From contig CAYYWV010000094.1 of the NCBI GenBank assembly GCA_964475385.1, positions 1 through 9,640 of the forward strand: 9,640 nucleotides of DNA, given 5' to 3'. This stretch comes from CAYYWV01 sp964475385. GTDB lineage: Bacteria > Pseudomonadota > Alphaproteobacteria > JAAXGF01. Numbering within the stretch: the stretch's first letter is position 1; each line of letters starts with the position of its first letter. Positions 6,765 through 9,640 of this stretch are shown here, one piece after another. The position numbers and the translations under genes were made by a program. The notes under the pieces were generated by a model. It was not told the origin of the DNA, made no database searches, and saw only the letters and a program-made list of their open reading frames with translations.

Positions 6765-7118
6765 CTAGGGCTTCTTGGCGAGGCTTTGGACGTAGGCGAT
6801 CAGATCCTCCATCTCGGCCTTCGAGATCTTGATCTTCTGCGGCGGGTGCGGGGGGCGCTCGGAGAAGGTGCGGAAGCGCTCGGGCGGATAGATGGCGGGC
6901 TTGCGCGCCATGGTCTTGAACCAGGGCGTGCTCTCGATCCCGGCGAGGCGGTTTTCCTCGGCGACGACATGGCAGCGCCCGCACAGCTTGAGCGCGACCG
7001 TCTTGCCGCGCGCGGGATCGCCGCCGGCCATCGCGCCGCCGCTCCACGCCGCCGCGGCCGCCGTCGCCGCGAGCCCGATCGCCCGTATCCCGATCCGTTT
7101 GAGTCGTCGCGAAGCCAT
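6765..7118 (-). CDS. Small secreted c-type cytochrome
   Basis: A 117-residue class I-like monohaem cytochrome c. Positively charged residues at the start (RRLKR), an Ala-rich hydrophobic core and an AMA cleavage site after residue 31 indicate a Sec signal peptide, so the mature protein of about 86 residues is periplasmic. Haem is attached at CGRCH: Cys46, Cys49 and the proximal ligand His50. The C-terminal helix EMEDLIAYVQSL is typical. In relatives a HPxMP-like segment just before that helix supplies the axial Met; here the segment is HPPQKIKIS, with Gln94 where Met is expected, so the sixth ligand is uncertain (Met70 or another residue could serve). The gene is convergent with the epimerase gene with three bases between stop codons, which argues against a shared role. 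Electron transfer is expected, but the partner is unknown. Confidence 0.85.
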   Translation of the reverse strand: MASRRLKRIGIRAIGLAATAAAAAWSGGAMAGGDPARGKTVALKLCGRCHVVAEENRLAGIESTPWFKTMARKPAIYPPERFRTFSERPPHPPQKIKISKAEMEDLIAYVQSLAKKP

Positions 7119-7242
7119 CCCCGATCCAACCTACCATATCGCCGCGCGATCGCCGAGACGGCGCGCGACGATGCGCGCGGGCTTGCGCGACCCCGCCGTT
7201 CCGGTCACCCTGTCGGCCGATGGCCGCTGCGAGTCGCGAAAC

Positions 7243-7258
7243 TTGACCGGGCGGTCAG
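7243..7258. promoter_or_regulatory. TetR/RutR-like operator 1 (imperfect palindrome)
   Basis: TTGACCGGGCGGTCAG is an inverted repeat of TTGACC with a 4-bp centre and one mismatch in the right arm. It lies 22 bp, about two helical turns, upstream of an almost identical site, so two repressor dimers could bind the same DNA face. The left arm and spacing match the operator downstream. A TetR-family regulator is the natural candidate. Confidence 0.6.
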
Positions 7259-7264
7259 TTTTCA

Positions 7265-7280
7265 TTGACCGGTTGGTCAA
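7265..7280. promoter_or_regulatory. TetR/RutR-like operator 2 (perfect palindrome arms)
   Basis: TTGACCGGTTGGTCAA has perfect 6-bp arms (TTGACC/GGTCAA) around a 4-bp centre. It differs at one position from the E. coli RutR consensus TTGACCAnnTGGTCAA as I recall it. RutR is a TetR-family regulator that releases DNA on binding uracil or thymine. The site contains the -35 hexamer of the predicted promoter, a standard repression geometry. Other TetR-family proteins also use TGACC-centred palindromes, so the regulator's identity is inference; no regulator gene is in the window. Confidence 0.65.
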
Positions 7281-7292
7281 ACTAACGATAAT
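7265..7292 (+). promoter_or_regulatory. Sigma-70 promoter of the BMP transporter operon
   Basis: TTGACC (7265-7270, five of six consensus bases) and GATAAT (7287-7292, five of six) are separated by 16 bp. This is the best promoter in the window and lies in the only clearly AT-rich block. Transcription would start near 7299, about 175 bases before the binding-protein ATG. The -35 box is buried in operator 2, so repressor binding should block RNA polymerase. Confidence 0.65.
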
Positions 7293-7460
7293 TTAACATC
7301 GACGAAAATGAGACGTCGACGAGACATCGGCGCATAATCGAAAGGGCGACCGCGCGGGCCGGGCCAACGACAGGGGGCGTCACAGAGGTCGGCGCGGCGC
7401 TCGCAGTCTTTTTAACGGTGAGGATTCGCGGGCGCTTCGGCCTCGCGAGCAACAGGGACA

Positions 7461-7466
7461 GGGAGG
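7461..7466 (+). promoter_or_regulatory. Shine-Dalgarno fixing the start of the BMP-family gene
   Basis: GGGAGG ends eight bases before ATG 7475. This strong site, with the signal peptide that begins right after MKVFSVSG, decides for this ATG over the in-frame GTG at 7418, which would add a polar 19-residue lead in front of the signal peptide. Confidence 0.8.
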
Positions 7467-7474
7467 TTGACGAT

Positions 7475-8488
7475 ATGAAGGTCTTTTCCGTTTCCGGCTG
7501 GCGGATGTTCGTCGCGACGCTTGCCGTCGCCGTCGTCGCGCTGATCGGCCCGCAGGCCGCCGCGCCCGCTAGCGCGGCCGAGAAGCTGCGGGTCGCGGCC
7601 GTGTTCGAGACCCCGATCGAGGAGCCCTGGGTCAATCAGATCCACGTCGCGCTTCTCAAGGCCCAGAAGGAGATGGGCATCGAGTACACCTGGTCGGAGA
7701 GCGTCAAGGCGGCCGACTTCGCGCGCGTCCTGCACGAGTACGCCCAGGGCGGCTACGACGTGATCATGGGCGACGCTTTCGGCACCGAGCGGATCACCCG
7801 CCGGGTCGCCCGCCAGTACCCGAACGTGGCCTTCGTGTTCGGCTCGGGCCTCGGCCCGGCCGAGCCCAACTTCGGCGTGTTCGACAACTGGATTCACGAG
7901 CCCGCCTATCTCGCCGGGATGATCGCGGGCAAGCTGACCAAGTCGAACACCATCGGCGCGGTCGCCGCGATGCCGATTCCCGAGGTCAACCGCCTGGTCA
8001 ACGCTTTCTGCGCGGGCGCGAAAGAGGTCAACAAGGCGGTCAAGTGCAAGTTCTCGTTCATCGGCTCGTTCTTCGACCCGCCCAAGGCGAAAGAGGCGGC
8101 GCTCGCCCAGATCGAGGACGGCGTCGACGTGATCTACGCCGAGCGCTTCGGCGTCATCGAGGCCGCCGCCGAGCGCGGAATCCTCGCCATCGGCAACATG
8201 TCGGACCAGTCGAGCTTGGCCCCCGATACGGTCGTCACCAGCGTGATCTGGGACATGTGGCCGACGGTCAAGCAGGTCATCAGCCTGGTCAAGGCCGGCG
8301 TGTTTTCGGCCCAGGACTTCGGCCAGTTCTCGTATATGGGCAAGGGCGGTTCTTATCTCGCGCCCTACCACAACTTCGAGAGCAAGCTCCCCGCCGACGT
8401 GAAGAAGCTGATCGCGGACCGCCGCCAAGAGATCCTCGACGGCACTTTCCGCGTCGACGTGGACGAGGGCATTCCGCAGTCCGACTGA
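7475..8488 (+). CDS. BMP-family ABC transporter periplasmic substrate-binding protein
   Basis: A 337-residue solute-binding protein of the BMP (basic membrane protein/Med) family, which feeds nucleosides or related compounds to ABC importers. A Sec signal peptide spans residues 1-34, cleaved after ASA; no lipobox cysteine is seen, so the mature protein is soluble in the periplasm. Family landmarks in order are ETPIEEPWVNQIH, the GGYDVIMGDAFG loop, VFDNWIHEPAYLAGMIAGKL, IGAVAAMPIPEVNRL, the FCAGAKEVN segment, FFDPPKAKEAALAQIEDGVD, YAERFGVIEAAAERG, IGNMSDQSS and a late GKGGSYLAPYHNFESK. Length is normal for the family. The ATPase gene follows 100 bp later. The RutR-like operators upstream hint at a nucleobase or nucleoside ligand, but the pocket cannot be read with confidence. 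Control is probably by derepression at 7265-7292. Confidence 0.92.
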   Translation: MKVFSVSGWRMFVATLAVAVVALIGPQAAAPASAAEKLRVAAVFETPIEEPWVNQIHVALLKAQKEMGIEYTWSESVKAADFARVLHEYAQGGYDVIMGDAFGTERITRRVARQYPNVAFVFGSGLGPAEPNFGVFDNWIHEPAYLAGMIAGKLTKSNTIGAVAAMPIPEVNRLVNAFCAGAKEVNKAVKCKFSFIGSFFDPPKAKEAALAQIEDGVDVIYAERFGVIEAAAERGILAIGNMSDQSSLAPDTVVTSVIWDMWPTVKQVISLVKAGVFSAQDFGQFSYMGKGGSYLAPYHNFESKLPADVKKLIADRRQEILDGTFRVDVDEGIPQSD

Positions 8489-8505
8489 TCGCGTGATCGC
8501 CGGTT

Positions 8506-8534
8506 CCGGCGCGGCCCTCGAACGGCCGCGCCGG
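8506..8534. other. Perfect GC-rich hairpin between binding-protein and ATPase genes
   Basis: CCGGCGCGGCC (8506-8516), a 7-base loop and GGCCGCGCCGG (8524-8534) form a perfect 11-bp stem 17 bases after the binding-protein stop codon. No T-run follows, so full intrinsic termination is doubtful. Hairpins at this place in ABC operons often protect the upstream message or cause partial termination, which would leave the binding protein in excess over the ATPase. Confidence 0.7.
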
Positions 8535-8588
8535 GGCCGAGCGGCCCATCTTAGACATTCCCGGCGTTCGCGGAGCGACCGTTCAGCG

Positions 8589-9640
8589 ATGGAGCAGCCG
8601 TTGAGTGAAGGAGCCGGCGGCCGCGCAAGCGCGCCCCTTCTCGCCATGCGCGGGATCAGCAAGCGCTTCGGCGCGGTCGAGGCCAACCGCAACGTCGATC
8701 TCACCCTCGGCCACGGCGAGGTGCTCGGTCTCTTGGGGGAGAACGGCGCCGGCAAGACGACCCTGATGAACGTCCTGTTCGGGATGTACGCCGCCGATTC
8801 GGGGACCATCGAGGTCGAAGGCCGGCGCTTGGACATCCGCGGGCCGGCGGACGCGCTCGCCGCCGGGATCGGCATGGTGCACCAGCACTTTCACCTCGTG
8901 CCCCGGCACACGGTGCTCGAGAACCTGATGGTCGGGCGCAAGGGGCGGCGGGGACGGCTCGACGAGGCGGGCGCTCGCGAGCGCCTCGCCCAGATCGCGG
9001 GGCGCTATGGCCTGCACCTCGACCCCGACCGGCTGGTTTCGTCGCTCGCGGTCGGCGAGGAGCAGCGGCTCGAGATCATCAAGGCCCTGTTCCGCGGCGC
9101 GCGCATCCTCATCCTCGACGAGCCGACCTCGGTGCTCACCCCGCAGGAGACCGAGGGCCTGTTCGACGCCGTGCGCGCCATGGCCGAGGCCGGCGTCGGG
9201 GTCGTGTTCATCAGCCACAAGCTCAACGAGGTCCGCGCGATCACCGACCGCATCGCGATCATGCGCCAGGGCGAAATGGTCGCGACCATCGCCAACGACG
9301 AGACCGTCACCAACCGCAGGCTCGCCGAGCTGATGTGCGGGCGCGAGCTCACGCCCCCGGTCCGCGAGGCGACCGAGCCCGGTCCGCCGCTCTTGGTCCT
9401 CGACCGGGTGAGCGTGCGCGGCGGGGCCGGCCGGCCGGTGTTGACCGATCTGTCGCTTGAGGCCCGCGGCGGCGAGATTCTGGGCATCGCCGGGGTCTCG
9501 GGCAACGGCCAGCGCGAGCTCGCCGAGGTCATCGCCGGCGTGCTTCAGCCGAGCGCCGGGCGCATCCTCGTCGATGGGCGGCCGGTGACGCGCGCCGATC
9601 CCCAGACCATGCGCCGCCACGGCGTCGCCCATATCCCCGA
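8589..9640 (+). CDS. Sugar/nucleoside-type ABC importer ATPase with two nucleotide-binding domains, 3' end cut by window
   Basis: The frame is open from ATG 8589 to the right edge (350 codons), so the C-terminus is missing. Full relatives have about 500 residues with two tandem ATPase domains, as in RbsA or YufO. Domain 1 has Walker A GENGAGKTT (50-58), the Q-loop MVHQHFHLVPRHTV, an LAVGEEQRLEI signature where GEEQ replaces the usual SGGQ or GEQQ form, Walker B ILILDEPTS (Asp177, Glu178) and the H-loop in FISHKLNEV. Domain 2 begins near residue 275 with the degenerate loop GVSGNGQREL (302 on), normal for this subfamily, in which the second site hydrolyses ATP poorly. A GGAG about a dozen bases upstream supports the start; an in-frame ATG at 8646 is the alternative. 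With the preceding binding protein it should energise import; permease genes are expected beyond the window. Confidence 0.93.
   Translation, partial: MEQPLSEGAGGRASAPLLAMRGISKRFGAVEANRNVDLTLGHGEVLGLLGENGAGKTTLMNVLFGMYAADSGTIEVEGRRLDIRGPADALAAGIGMVHQHFHLVPRHTVLENLMVGRKGRRGRLDEAGARERLAQIAGRYGLHLDPDRLVSSLAVGEEQRLEIIKALFRGARILILDEPTSVLTPQETEGLFDAVRAMAEAGVGVVFISHKLNEVRAITDRIAIMRQGEMVATIANDETVTNRRLAELMCGRELTPPVREATEPGPPLLVLDRVSVRGGAGRPVLTDLSLEARGGEILGIAGVSGNGQRELAEVIAGVLQPSAGRILVDGRPVTRADPQTMRRHGVAHIP

Larger units (their letters stand above)
7119..7474. promoter_or_regulatory. Divergent intergenic region and leader of the BMP transporter operon
   Basis: These 356 bases lie between the leftward cytochrome gene and the rightward binding-protein gene. 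The left part (7119-7240) is GC-rich; a cytochrome promoter should lie there on the minus strand but I see only a weak TATGGT-like -10 near 7130. The middle (7241-7297) is a distinctly AT-richer block holding two palindromic operators and a sigma-70 promoter, listed separately. From the predicted start near 7299 a leader of about 175 bases runs to the binding-protein ATG. It contains a small inverted repeat TCGACG/CGTCGA (7299-7304 and 7314-7319) and a T5 run at 7409-7413. I recognise no riboswitch or small gene in it. Confidence 0.6.

Noticed and set aside
7392..7413. Intrinsic terminator suggested by GCGCGG followed by a T5 run
   Set aside because: The matching arm is about 36 bases upstream with only six pairs, so a compact terminator is not supported; kept only as a leader-structure possibility.
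7418..7474. GTG start for the BMP-family protein, 19 codons upstream
   Set aside because: It would bury the signal peptide behind a polar lead; the strong GGGAGG sits before ATG 7475.
7412..8875. Minus-strand open frame (487 codons) spanning the binding-protein gene and part of the ATPase gene
   Set aside because: Crosses two well-supported plus-strand genes and shows only GC-shadow composition.
8583..9632. Minus-strand open frame (349 codons) opposite the ATPase gene
   Set aside because: The plus strand carries full Walker A, signature and Walker B motifs; the antisense product has none.

Overview
The window is GC-rich, densely coding and strongly third-position G/C biased. The gene families suggest an alphaproteobacterium, perhaps Rhodospirillales-like, but there is no rRNA or other marker gene to prove it. 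Nine protein genes are supported; the first and last are cut by the window edges. No tRNA, rRNA, CRISPR array, insertion sequence or prophage signal was seen.

Region A (1-2522, minus strand) is a tight leftward set, read as APH-fold kinase, then a KdsB-type CMP-ulosonate cytidylyltransferase, then a divergent histidine-phosphatase-family protein running off the left edge. Region B (2732-6761, plus strand) is a divergently transcribed set: a classical SDR oxidoreductase, an HpcH/HpaI-type class II aldolase, a family 2 glycosyltransferase carrying an extra C-terminal domain that resembles CMP-sialate (NeuA-type) cytidylyltransferases, and an extended-SDR NAD-dependent sugar epimerase/dehydratase. 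A roughly 210-bp gap between A and B probably holds both promoters. Together these genes look like a small module that builds, activates and transfers an unusual sugar, possibly a 2-keto-3-deoxy (ulosonic) acid, onto a surface glycan or other acceptor. The pathway order and product are inference.

Region C (6765-7118, minus strand) is a small secreted c-type cytochrome that converges on the epimerase gene with three bases between the stop codons. Region D (7119-9640, plus strand) is a regulated transport operon: a BMP-family periplasmic binding protein followed by a duplicated-domain sugar/nucleoside-type ABC ATPase that runs off the right edge. Upstream are two tandem 16-bp palindromes, one differing by one base from the E. 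coli RutR (uracil/thymine-sensing TetR-family) consensus as I recall it. The second palindrome forms the -35 element of a near-consensus sigma-70 promoter, so the operon is probably repressed until a ligand, plausibly a nucleobase or nucleoside, is present. A perfect 11-bp GC hairpin separates the binding-protein and ATPase genes.

The best candidates for something undescribed are the glycosyltransferase-cytidylyltransferase-like fusion with an eroded nucleotide-binding loop, the aldolase/KdsB/fusion combination as a possible new ulosonic-acid pathway, and the RutR-like control of the BMP transporter.
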